Positions 1 to 6,050 are shown, counted from the stretch's first letter. The stretch is 8,221 nt of DNA from Chloroflexota bacterium (GCA_029262715.1 JAJCYX010000371.1:1-8221); one strand, 5' to 3'. Made by a program: numbers and translations. Notes: generated by a model not told the origin, from the sequence alone.

Positions 1-621
1 CCCGTCGGAGGAGCCAAGGCACTAGCAAAAGATTACCGGTCTAACAGACGTATCCGTGCACCGCAGGTTCGAGTGATTCGTGGAGACACGGGAACAGAAT
101 CAGAGGTGATGCGGCTTGAAGACGCGCTGGCGCTCGCAGAAGAGGAAAGCCTCGATCTCGTAGAAGTTGGTCCAAACCAGAGCCCTCCGGTCTGCCGCCT
201 GCTTGACTATGGCAGGTTCAGGTACCGGCAGAGTAAGAAGGACAAAGAGGCGCGTAAGGCGGCTCGCGGTGCCAGCCAGCAGCGCGAAGTGCGTATGTCA
301 CCGGTGATATCCGAAAACGATATCAATTCGAAGATCCGAACTGTGAAGGGCCTGCTCGATGAAGGAGCCAAGGTCCGGGTGGCGGTGACTTTCCGAGGTC
401 GACAGCAGGCTCATCCTGAGATTGCAATGCGGGTGTTGAGGAAAGTTGCAGAAGGTGTGAAGGACTTTGCGAAGTTGGAGCGTGCTCCAACGATGGAAGG
501 ACGGGCGTTGGCGATCATGCTGGCCCCCGACAAGACACAGCAACAGACTCAACAGCAGAGTCGAAAAGTAGAAGAGCCCGCGGCGGCTGTTGAGGCAACG
601 GGTCAGAACGGTACAGATTAA
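1..621 (+). CDS. infC: Translation initiation factor IF-3 (5' end outside window)
   Basis: IF-3 binds the 30S subunit, prevents premature 50S joining and checks start-codon/initiator-tRNA pairing. The frame is open from base 1, giving 206 visible residues. The N-domain opening signature DYRSNRRIRAPQVRVI lies at visible residues 11-26. The basic linker (YGRFRYRQSKKDKEARK) is near residues 70-86. The C-domain spans about 95-176, with FRGRQQAHPE (about 131-140) and MEGR (about 165-168). A GTG at 73 would remove the conserved N-terminal motif, so it is not the true start. No ATG, GTG or TTG precedes it in frame within the window, so the start is most likely upstream. A Shine-Dalgarno-like GGAGGA at 7-12 has no usable in-frame start behind it. 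The tail of about 30 residues after the C-domain is Gln-rich, then acidic and Ala-rich, and looks disordered. The stop is 2 bases before rpmI, so this is one operon. Confidence 0.96.
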   Translation, partial: PVGGAKALAKDYRSNRRIRAPQVRVIRGDTGTESEVMRLEDALALAEEESLDLVEVGPNQSPPVCRLLDYGRFRYRQSKKDKEARKAARGASQQREVRMSPVISENDINSKIRTVKGLLDEGAKVRVAVTFRGRQQAHPEIAMRVLRKVAEGVKDFAKLERAPTMEGRALAIMLAPDKTQQQTQQQSRKVEEPAAAVEATGQNGTD

Positions 622-623
622 TA

Positions 624-830
624 ATGCCTAAAATGAAGACACACAAGGGAGCTCGCAAGCGGTTCCATGTAACGGGAACCGGCCTTGTGGTCAGGACGCG
701 TGGCCCAAAAAGCCACCTCCGACGAAACAAGTCGAAGCGGGTTAAGCGCTTGTTTGGCGGCAAAGTGGCGCTCGACTCTGCCAAGTTCTCACGCTCCATC
801 AAGCACGCACTGGGTGGCAAGAAGGCGTAG
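624..830 (+). CDS. rpmI: 50S ribosomal protein L35
   Basis: A small, very basic protein of the large ribosomal subunit. At 68 residues it is close to the usual length of about 65. It begins MPKMKTHKGARKRFHVTGTG, the family signature, and continues with a Lys/Arg-rich middle (RRNKSKRVKRL) that contacts 23S rRNA. The ATG at 624 lies 2 bases after the infC TAA. No good Shine-Dalgarno sequence precedes it (the upstream bases belong to the end of infC), so translation is probably coupled to infC; that is an inference. Order infC-rpmI-rplT is the conserved arrangement. Confidence 0.97.
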   Translation: MPKMKTHKGARKRFHVTGTGLVVRTRGPKSHLRRNKSKRVKRLFGGKVALDSAKFSRSIKHALGGKKA

Positions 831-856
831 CCGGAACATTCTCGCTGCGAAATTAG

Positions 857-902
857 TTACTATTTGTAAGAGCCGGATTTCTGCGCGTTTGCGCTATCTG
901 GC
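857..902 (+). promoter_or_regulatory. Stem-loop(s) in the rpmI-rplT spacer
   Basis: The 104-base spacer between rpmI and rplT can fold on the transcript. The main hairpin pairs GCCGGAT (872-878) with ATCTGGC (896-902), seven pairs including one G-U. After an asymmetric internal loop (879-882 against 895) come four pairs, GCGC (883-886) with GCGC (891-894), closing a GTTT loop. A smaller hairpin TTAC/GTAA (857-860 with 866-869) lies just before it. No T-run follows, so it is not an intrinsic terminator. L20 is known to repress its own operon by binding leader or intercistronic RNA in other bacteria. A similar role here is a guess from position only; an RNA-processing site is the main alternative. 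Confidence 0.4.
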
Positions 903-921
903 CAGGTGAATCAGACGGTTC

Positions 922-926
922 AGGAG
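922..926 (+). promoter_or_regulatory. Ribosome binding site of rplT
   Basis: AGGAG at 922-926 is 8 bases before the TTG at 935. It supports the TTG as the true start of rplT, which also gives the expected N-terminus MTRVKPG. Confidence 0.8.
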
Positions 927-934
927 TTCTTAAG

Positions 935-1294
935 TTGACGAGAGTAAAGCCCGGAAAGACGACAAGGCGCCGCCATAAGGCGATTCTTAAGGCAGCAAGC
1001 GGCTACCGGGCATCACGCAGCCGTCGGTTCAAGGCAGCCAAAGAGGCTGTGATGCACAGCATGGCTTACGCCACTGCTCACAGAAGGCTCAAGAAGCGGC
1101 AGACTCGTGCGCTTGCGATCATTCGCATCAACGCAGCAGCGCACGCAAACGGCATGAGCTACTCGACGTTCATGCACGGTCTGAAGCAGGCTGGTGTAGA
1201 CCTCGACAGGAAGTCGCTGTCTGAGTTGGCAATTCGCGAACCAGCCGCATTCACCGAGGTTGTGAACACCGCTAAATCTGCGGTTGCGGTCTAG
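935..1294 (+). CDS. rplT: 50S ribosomal protein L20
   Basis: An early-assembly protein of the 50S subunit that binds 23S rRNA; in several bacteria it also represses translation of its own operon. It has 119 residues, the normal length. The long basic N-terminal arm is seen in MTRVKPGKTTRRRHKAILK and the following ASGYRASRSRRFKAAKEAV. The globular C-terminal RNA-binding part contains RRLKKRQTRALAIIRINAA and ends with the typical GVDLDRKSLSELA segment. It starts at TTG, chosen from the SD spacing and the family N-terminus. The stop at 1292-1294 is followed after 28 bases by the stop of a convergent hydrolase gene. In many bacteria pheS-pheT follow rplT; here they do not. Confidence 0.97.
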   Translation: MTRVKPGKTTRRRHKAILKAASGYRASRSRRFKAAKEAVMHSMAYATAHRRLKKRQTRALAIIRINAAAHANGMSYSTFMHGLKQAGVDLDRKSLSELAIREPAAFTEVVNTAKSAVAV

Positions 1295-1322
1295 CTTCCT
1301 GCCGCTGCTCAACAGATCGTCG

Positions 1323-2288
1323 CTACCGCTGCGCCAGTCCCGTGGGAACACCGGCGGTTAGGTGTGCATCGAAGAACTCAGAGACGCGTCTCGCGTATTC
1401 CTGAGTAGCAGTTCGGTACGCTTCCAGGTGTCCTGCCCCGGGAACGAGCCAGATCCTGCCCGATGTCGCTCCCGTAGCACGGAACTCAGACCCGGATGCT
1501 TTGGCGAGCAACCTTGCATGGGAGACCGGGACGACTTTGTCTTCCTCACCGTGAATGATCAGCACTGGCGACTCTGACAGCGCAAGGCTCCGTGCAGGCG
1601 ACACTTCGCTGATCTCTATGCCATAGAGCAACCGCGCCATGATCTCCATCCCAGGATTCGCCGCCCTCAGTGGCATCAAGAGTCCACTCTGGGCACGCTT
1701 GATCATGAGCCACAGGTCCGCAAATGCGCTGTCTGAGACCACGGCTGCCGCAGTGCCCGGTGTCGAGCATGCCATCAACGTGACTGCACCGCCCATCGAG
1801 TGCCCGAGGACACCGAGCCGCGCTCTGTCTACACCTCGCTCGGCCAGGTAGTCCAGTGCGCCGAGCAGGTCGAACCGCTCGAAGTATCCGGCCGAACTTC
1901 CGTTTCCTCTTGAGTTTCCGGAAGACCGGAAGTCGAACAGGAGCACGCCGAAATTTCGATCATGAAGATCCCGCGCAAGACCAAGCATGCCGGTGGTTGG
2001 GTCTGCGCTGTTTGAACCGAAGCCATGCACCAACACAACCCACCGCTGAGCAAGAGCGTCGTTCATGTCAGTGCATCCCGGAGGTGGGCACAGCCATCCG
2101 CTCAGGGTCACTCTGCCTGCTCGGGAAGGGAACTTGACCGACTCATAAGCCAGCCCGACTGTGGCCGGTGTGTCTTCTGGGCGTATCCGGGTGGAGCGCG
2201 TAAGGCCCCGAGCCATCAGCGTCGAAACGCCGGCATAGAGCCCGGCGGCTGCAGCGGTTGCATATAGGGTTCGGTTGATCCAGTTCAC
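1323..2288 (-). CDS. Alpha/beta hydrolase with N-terminal membrane segment
   Basis: A serine hydrolase of the alpha/beta fold, 321 residues; the substrate cannot be told from sequence. The triad is visible: nucleophile Ser164 in GHSMGG (162-167), acid Asp250 in HGEEDKVVP (246-254), and His287 in GAGHLEAY. The oxyanion-hole motif HGFGSN is at 88-93, followed by the FDFRSSGNSRG strand-turn (118-128) common in this group. Residues about 8-26 form an Ala-rich hydrophobic stretch that is probably a membrane anchor or uncleaved signal, placing the catalytic domain outside the cytoplasm; this is an inference. The GTG start at 2286-2288 is supported by GAGGTGA 7 bases upstream. It lies 47 bases downstream of ctaB on the same strand and may be transcribed with ctaA-ctaB. 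An esterase, lipase or peptidase activity are all possible. Confidence 0.9.
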   Translation of the reverse strand: MNWINRTLYATAAAAGLYAGVSTLMARGLTRSTRIRPEDTPATVGLAYESVKFPSRAGRVTLSGWLCPPPGCTDMNDALAQRWVVLVHGFGSNSADPTTGMLGLARDLHDRNFGVLLFDFRSSGNSRGNGSSAGYFERFDLLGALDYLAERGVDRARLGVLGHSMGGAVTLMACSTPGTAAAVVSDSAFADLWLMIKRAQSGLLMPLRAANPGMEIMARLLYGIEISEVSPARSLALSESPVLIIHGEEDKVVPVSHARLLAKASGSEFRATGATSGRIWLVPGAGHLEAYRTATQEYARRVSEFFDAHLTAGVPTGLAQR

Positions 2289-2295
2289 TTGGAGT

Positions 2296-2302
2296 TCACC
2301 TC
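2296..2302 (-). promoter_or_regulatory. Ribosome binding site of the hydrolase gene
   Basis: On the minus strand GAGGTGA precedes the GTG start (2286-2288) by 7 bases. This decides the GTG start and implies independent translation although the gene may share the ctaAB transcript. Confidence 0.7.
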
Positions 2303-2335
2303 AGGCGAACCAGGCTATCGCCCGATATCGACGAG

Positions 2336-3235
2336 TTAGTCGACCGATACGTCGACCATGATGATCACGAACAGGGCTGCTAAGTAGAGGAGCGAAAAGC
2401 GATACAGGCTCCAGGCGAATCCTCTCGGCGCACCACGGTACAGCCGCATAGCGTAGTAGATCAGTCCGATTCCAAGTACGAGGGAGCCTGTGAGGTAGAT
2501 GTAGCCGAGGGCATCGTCTGCTGTCGTGTAGAGGACAGAGATGGCCGCAACAAGAAACGAGTAGAGAAGTATCTGGATCTTGGTCTGCTCGTCGCCGTGT
2601 ATCACCGGAAGCATCGGGACGCCTGCCCGTGAGTAGTCGTTCTTGAGCATCAGGGCTAAGGCCCAGAAGTGAGGCGGCGTCCAGAAAAATATTATTGCGA
2701 ACAAGTACCAGGATGAGAGCGTGAGGGTGCCGCTGACGGCTGCGTAGCCGACGAGTGGCGGTATCGCCCCGGCTGCACCGCCGATCACGATGTTGTGAAC
2801 TGTGTTTCTCTTGAGCCAGACCGTGTACAGCCCGAAATACAGCACGGTGCCGGTCATTGCCAGCACAGCAGCCAGCATGTTCGCCGTGAGCCAGAGAAGA
2901 AGGAATGAGGCGATATTCAGGGACACACCGAAGATGAAGGCATTCCTGCTGTTCATCTTCCGCTGGGCTACCGGTCGTGCCTTCGTGCGGCCCATCCGCC
3001 GGTCAAGGTCCTCTTCGAACCACATGTTCAGGGCACTTGCGCCGCCTGACGCTAGCGCTCCACCAAGCAGTACATATGCGATCAGGGAGCCAGATGGAAC
3101 GCCACGTTCAGCCGCAAACATGCCTGTAGTGGCCGTAAGGAGCAGCAGCGACATGACCCTCGGCTTAGTGAGGGCTATGTAGTTGCCTAGTATGCTCAGC
3201 ACCCCGGCTCGGCCTACCTCGCCCGTGGTAATCAA
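2336..3235 (-). CDS. ctaB: Protoheme IX farnesyltransferase (heme O synthase)
   Basis: An integral membrane prenyltransferase of the UbiA superfamily that adds a farnesyl group from farnesyl diphosphate to heme B, giving heme O. It has 299 residues, the usual length, and about nine hydrophobic segments. Family motifs are clear: TKPRV (23-27); the Asp-rich prenyl-diphosphate/Mg site N70-x3-EEDLD (74-78) followed by MGRTKARP (81-88); YTVWLKRNTVHN (137-148) and GGAAGAIPPLVG (152-163); FFWTPPHFWALA (183-194) and DYSRAGVPMLPV (200-211). It starts at TTG, whose bases overlap the ctaA stop as TTGA (3232-3235), so translation is likely coupled. A GGGGCGGA stretch just upstream can serve as the Shine-Dalgarno sequence. 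A later internal GTG at codon 12 is possible, as conservation only becomes clear from about residue 19. Confidence 0.96.
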   Translation of the reverse strand: MITTGEVGRAGVLSILGNYIALTKPRVMSLLLLTATTGMFAAERGVPSGSLIAYVLLGGALASGGASALNMWFEEDLDRRMGRTKARPVAQRKMNSRNAFIFGVSLNIASFLLLWLTANMLAAVLAMTGTVLYFGLYTVWLKRNTVHNIVIGGAAGAIPPLVGYAAVSGTLTLSSWYLFAIIFFWTPPHFWALALMLKNDYSRAGVPMLPVIHGDEQTKIQILLYSFLVAAISVLYTTADDALGYIYLTGSLVLGIGLIYYAMRLYRGAPRGFAWSLYRFSLLYLAALFVIIMVDVSVD

Positions 3236-4269
3236 GCTGTTTCCGCCCCTGATTGACCAGCTGGTCCGGGCAATCGCTCCGGGACCCCACCTGGTACGGG
3301 CAACAGTATGAGGGATACGACGAACGAAAGGTCAACCCATAGAAGGGTAGCAAGGCTGAGATGTCCGGCTCGTGCCCACTCTTCGAACTGCGACCACGGA
3401 TTGGCTGCGCCCATGAGTATCTGTGCGGTCAGAATGACCGGTGCGGCGGCTGCAGCGAGCTTTAGAGCGTTCGAAGCACCTGGCATTCGGTAGATCCTGT
3501 GGGCGGCGTACAAGATTAGCACCGCGGTGACGAGCGAGATGATGCGGTGGATGACGTGAATCCAGACCAGTTCAGACTCGGGGATTATTGCTCCACCACA
3601 GAGCGGCCACTCGGGGCAGACTGCACCCGCACCGCGCCAGACTGCGTACGCACCTGAGAGCAGTGTCACAAGCGACATCACCGCCGCCGCAGTTCCGAGC
3701 TTGAGCCCGGTCGAGTGCTCTGGTAATACGCGGCCTAGGCGAGGCATTGCTGGTCGGTATGTCGCCAGAACAAGCCCGAACACTGTCAGTGCGGCGACCA
3801 CCTCAGCGCCGCCAAGGTGGAATGTGCGCCACGCCGGGTCAAGATCGCTTAGAACCACCTGGCCTCCAACACCTCCGACAACTGCAACGAGGATTAGGGC
3901 TGCTGTATAGGTGTAAACGAGGGCTCGATGCCGAGAGTACCTGATCCACATCAGCACGGTTGCAAAGAAGATCACTGCTCCGAAAATGGTGCCAACTGTG
4001 CGGTGGCTCCACTCGACGATTGCGTGGCCGTCTGACCACGGTGGCACCCAGTTACCAAAGCACTGCGGCCAGTCCGGGCAGCCGTCACCTGAGCCGGTGA
4101 CTCGGACCACTCCGCCAAGGGTGGGCTGGGCGAACGCGAGCAGCACGGATGCGAAGAGCAGTATGAGCAGCAGCCGGTCTCTGGAAGGGATGCGCGGGCC
4201 ACTTCGCACCGATCGGGGCGTTACGTCCGGGTTCGATGATTGCGCGATCGTGCCAGGAAGCTGTGCCAT
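3232..4269 (-). CDS. ctaA: Heme A synthase
   Basis: A membrane protein that oxidises the C8 methyl of heme O to a formyl group, giving heme A for cytochrome c oxidase. It has 345 residues and eight likely transmembrane helices (about 33-53, 92-110, 118-138, 152-170, 189-210, 234-257, 270-288, 302-323) in two similar four-helix halves. Candidate heme ligands appear in each half: EWSHR (E86, H89) and H151 in the first; H238/H241 in IHVIHR and H303 in AGHLSLA in the second. A cysteine pair lies in each half's extracytoplasmic loop: C64/C70 (CPDWPQC) and C218/C224 (CPEWPLC), as in Bacillus-type CtaA. The first 30 residues are a polar extension. The ATG at 4267-4269 has GGTGA about 9 bases upstream, and an in-frame TGA lies just before it, fixing the start. 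It overlaps ctaB by 4 bases. Confidence 0.96.
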   Translation of the reverse strand: MAQLPGTIAQSSNPDVTPRSVRSGPRIPSRDRLLLILLFASVLLAFAQPTLGGVVRVTGSGDGCPDWPQCFGNWVPPWSDGHAIVEWSHRTVGTIFGAVIFFATVLMWIRYSRHRALVYTYTAALILVAVVGGVGGQVVLSDLDPAWRTFHLGGAEVVAALTVFGLVLATYRPAMPRLGRVLPEHSTGLKLGTAAAVMSLVTLLSGAYAVWRGAGAVCPEWPLCGGAIIPESELVWIHVIHRIISLVTAVLILYAAHRIYRMPGASNALKLAAAAAPVILTAQILMGAANPWSQFEEWARAGHLSLATLLWVDLSFVVSLILLPVPGGVPERLPGPAGQSGAETA

Positions 4270-4317
4270 ATCGAACTGTCACCGACCCTTTTTCACCTGA
4301 TGTCAAACGAAGTCACA

Positions 4318-4338
4318 GTTTGCCGGACTCGGCCAAAC
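4318..4338. repeat. Inverted repeat upstream of ctaA
   Basis: GTTTGCCG (4318-4325) is mirrored by CGGCCAAAC (4330-4338) around GACT, eight pairs with one bulged C at 4333. A further CAAAC sits at 4304-4308, so the pattern CAAAC, GTTTG, CAAAC recurs within 35 bases. It lies 49-69 bases upstream of the ctaA start. It could be an operator for a dimeric regulator or, on the ctaA transcript, a leader hairpin. No regulator is identifiable from the sequence. Confidence 0.4.
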
Positions 4339-4401
4339 TCGCTACTTCGTAGGACATGGGAGTTGATTGCGAAAAATCTCACAAACCCGAAGGCCCACGA
4401 A

Positions 4402-4430
4402 AGTTTACGCTCCCGACGCCGAATAGTGAA
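4402..4430 (-). promoter_or_regulatory. Weak candidate promoter for ctaA-ctaB
   Basis: Read on the minus strand, TTCACT (4425-4430) and TAAACT (4402-4407) each match four of six positions of the -35 and -10 consensus, with a 17-base spacer. The transcript would begin near 4395 and carry a leader of about 125 bases including the inverted repeat at 4318-4338. Such matches arise by chance, so this is only a candidate. Confidence 0.22.
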
Positions 4431-4452
4431 GTTGCCAGTGTGAGGAAAAAAC

Positions 4453-4595
4453 GATCTACTGAATCACTGAACCACTGGCATTGAAACATTCAGGCGCGTG
4501 AATACGCCCGAACGTTTTCAATCTCACAAAGGCAGCCGGACTGATCCCCCGGTGATTGAAATAGACGGTATCTGGCAGTTCAGTGAATCAGGATC
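4453..4595. repeat. Imperfect inverted repeat, arms about 18-20 bases
   Basis: The left arm GATCTACTGAATCACTGAAC (4453-4472) matches the reverse complement of 4578-4595 at 17 of 18 positions, allowing a two-base gap. The arms are separated by 105 bases. The spacer carries no recognisable gene. Between the arms a smaller ATTCA-N6-TGAAT dyad lies at 4488-4503. No direct repeat resembling a target-site duplication was noticed next to the arms. It might be a decayed small mobile element, a structured RNA, or chance. Confidence 0.4.
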
Positions 4596-4644
4596 TATGC
4601 AGAGACGTGGACTTACGAAAATGACTCGACCGCCGGGAGGCGTG

Positions 4645-4854
4645 TCACCGTGGCCGTGGTTGGCCGTCGATGTCTACGACAGCTTCGTTCCGATGAACTT
4701 CACCGTTGCGGATCTTCAGATTGAAGTCGCAATCTGGGCTCGTACAAACCCAGGCCTTGTAGTGCACAGCGGCACCCTGGCCACCGAAATCTGAAAGAGG
4801 CACAAGCACTCCGCTATTACAAGCTATACACTCAGGCCAGGACGAAGACTCCAA
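4645..4854 (-). CDS. Small zinc-ribbon protein, function unknown
   Basis: A 69-residue protein with two cysteine pairs arranged like a zinc ribbon: C9-x2-C12 (CIAC) and C37-x4-C42 (CTSPDC), separated by 24 residues. Aromatic and hydrophobic positions between and after them (LVPLSDFG, YKAWVC, FNLKIRNGEV) read like the beta strands of a ribbon. I do not recognise a named family. The TTG start at 4852-4854 is chosen because GGAGGA lies 4 bases upstream, the strongest Shine-Dalgarno sequence in this part of the window, and the cysteines begin shortly after. It is divergent from tsaD with 113 bases between the starts. A role in binding nucleic acid or a protein partner is plausible for such ribbons but not shown here. 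The overlapping plus-strand frame lacks comparable support. Confidence 0.72.
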   Translation of the reverse strand: MESSSWPECIACNSGVLVPLSDFGGQGAAVHYKAWVCTSPDCDFNLKIRNGEVHRNEAVVDIDGQPRPR

Positions 4855-4967
4855 CTTTTCCTCCGGTTCTAAACTTTTTGCGCCCGGATGGTTAGTTACC
4901 GGACTATCACGTCTGATGGCATCTTAACTCCGATATGCCTGTCGCGCATGCTTGGTGAGTATCAATA
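4855..4967. promoter_or_regulatory. Divergent intergenic region, zinc-ribbon gene / tsaD
   Basis: These 113 bases separate the starts of two divergent genes and must hold at least one promoter in each direction unless transcripts enter from further away. No pair of hexamers close to the sigma-70 consensus with proper spacing was found in either direction. The tsaD Shine-Dalgarno sequence is GGTGAG at 4954-4959, 8 bases before its GTG. Confidence 0.45.
4859..4864 (-). promoter_or_regulatory. Ribosome binding site of the zinc-ribbon gene
   Basis: GGAGGA on the minus strand, 4 bases before the TTG at 4854. It is the main argument that this short gene is translated and that TTG is its start. Confidence 0.7.
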
Positions 4968-6050
4968 GTGATCGTACTTGGAATCGAGACCTCGTGTGAC
5001 GAAACCTCGGCAGGCATCGTCGACACTTCAGGCAACGTGCTTGCCAACGTCGTCGCCTCTCAGGTTGACATCCACGCACGCTACGGCGGGATAGTCCCTG
5101 AGATCGCGTCGCGGCAGCATGTGATCGATATCCGATCAGTCGTCACTAGCTCGCTACAGCAGGCTGACAAGGACTGGAATGATCTGGATGCGATAGCCGT
5201 TACCCATGGTCCGGGTCTCGCCGGCTCGCTGATTATCGGCCTGAACATGGCCAAGGGGCTTTCGGCTGCGACAGGCGTCCCGCTGGTTGGTGTGAATCAC
5301 CTCGAAGGTCACATCTTCGCAGCATGGGCAACTCTAAAAGACAGGCCGGTCGACTCAGGGGAGAACGACCGAGAGTTGCTTGATGGCGTTCTGGCGGAAG
5401 GCAAGAGCGTCATGTGTTTGCTTGTGTCAGGAGGGCACACTGAGCTTGTGCTATTGCACCCGAACAGGCGCTTCGAGTTGATAGGTGGGACGAGGGACGA
5501 TGCTGCCGGCGAGGCGTTCGATAAGGTGGCCAGGGTACTTGGTCTCCGCTATCCCGGCGGTCCTGAGATTCAACGTGTGGCCACTATGGTGACTTCAGAA
5601 CCTGAGCCACTTTCCAGGGCATGGATGAAGGGCACATACGATTTCAGCTTCAGCGGGATAAAGACTGCGGTCTTGAACAGGGCCAGGCGGGAGGGTATCT
5701 ATCCGCCTGCAGAACAGCCTGCATCACCTGATGTTGTAGCGAACCTGGCAAGAGCGTTCCAGGACTCGGTCGTCGATGTGCTGGTAACGAAAACACTTGC
5801 TGCTGCTGCTGAGTTTGGGTGCGGCGCTATCGTGGTCGCGGGCGGAGTGGCAGCGAACGGACCGTTGCGTGAGGCGTTTCACTCGCTCTCGCCGGTTCCG
5901 GTGGTGATCCCGCCGATTTCGCTCTGCACAGACAACGGGGCGATGATCGCAATGGCCGGTGCGATGAGATTCTCTGAAGGGGCACGAGATGGCTGGGGGC
6001 TCGATGTAGAGCCAGGGCTGAGGATCGGTTCTGTCGCGGTCACCACTTAA
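4968..6050 (+). CDS. tsaD: tRNA N6-adenosine threonylcarbamoyltransferase
   Basis: TsaD, with partners TsaB and TsaE, transfers the threonylcarbamoyl group from TC-AMP to A37 of tRNAs reading ANN codons (t6A). It acts in the cytoplasm and belongs to the ASKHA fold. The sequence opens with MIVLGIETSCDETSAG. Metal-ligand histidines are in HLEGH (H111, H115), and the third ligand is Asp322 in SLCTDNGAMIA. Nucleotide-binding motifs include LLVSGGHTEL (151-160), DDAAGEAFDKVARVLGL (177-193), FSFSGIKTAV (226-235) and VVAGGVAANGPLR (289-301). At 360 residues it is somewhat longer than the usual 335-345, mainly because of a charged insertion at about 124-146 before the VSGGH strand. The GTG start at 4968 fits the family N-terminus and the upstream GGTGAG. 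tsaB and tsaE are not in the window. Confidence 0.97.
   Translation: MIVLGIETSCDETSAGIVDTSGNVLANVVASQVDIHARYGGIVPEIASRQHVIDIRSVVTSSLQQADKDWNDLDAIAVTHGPGLAGSLIIGLNMAKGLSAATGVPLVGVNHLEGHIFAAWATLKDRPVDSGENDRELLDGVLAEGKSVMCLLVSGGHTELVLLHPNRRFELIGGTRDDAAGEAFDKVARVLGLRYPGGPEIQRVATMVTSEPEPLSRAWMKGTYDFSFSGIKTAVLNRARREGIYPPAEQPASPDVVANLARAFQDSVVDVLVTKTLAAAAEFGCGAIVVAGGVAANGPLREAFHSLSPVPVVIPPISLCTDNGAMIAMAGAMRFSEGARDGWGLDVEPGLRIGSVAVTT

Larger units (their letters stand above)
4270..4644. other. Noncoding stretch between ctaA and the zinc-ribbon gene
   Basis: About 375 bases with no credible gene. Two plus-strand open frames touch it (4240-4443 and 4498-4794), but neither has a recognisable domain; one overlaps ctaA and the other lies antisense to the zinc-ribbon gene. 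The stretch holds the presumed ctaA promoter and leader, a GTTTG/CAAAC inverted repeat (4318-4338) and a wide imperfect inverted repeat (4453-4595). No tRNA-like fold, terminator with a T-run, or tandem repeat was seen. Confidence 0.6.

Noticed and set aside
73..75. GTG at 73 as infC start
   Set aside because: It would delete the conserved DYRSNRRIRAPQVRV N-terminal signature of IF-3, which is encoded in frame immediately upstream.
4278..4306. Perfect TTGACA (minus strand, 4301-4306) as a ctaA -35 box
   Set aside because: The hexamer 17 bases downstream is GGTGAC, unlike a -10 box and better explained as the ctaA ribosome binding site; transcription would also start at the initiation codon.
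4240..4443. Plus-strand open frame of 67 residues
   Set aside because: Begins inside ctaA on the opposite strand, has no protein-like pattern and covers the presumed ctaA control region.
4631..4642. CGCC-GGGA-GGCG hairpin just after the zinc-ribbon stop as a terminator
   Set aside because: Only four base pairs and no T-run directly after it on the minus strand.
4498..4794. Plus-strand open frame of 98 residues, GTG start
   Set aside because: No recognisable domain, no clear Shine-Dalgarno sequence, and it is antisense to the zinc-ribbon gene, which has cysteine pairs and GGAGGA.
5805..5819. GCT codon run in tsaD as a microsatellite
   Set aside because: Only a few alanine codons inside a helix of a conserved enzyme; no sign of repeat expansion.
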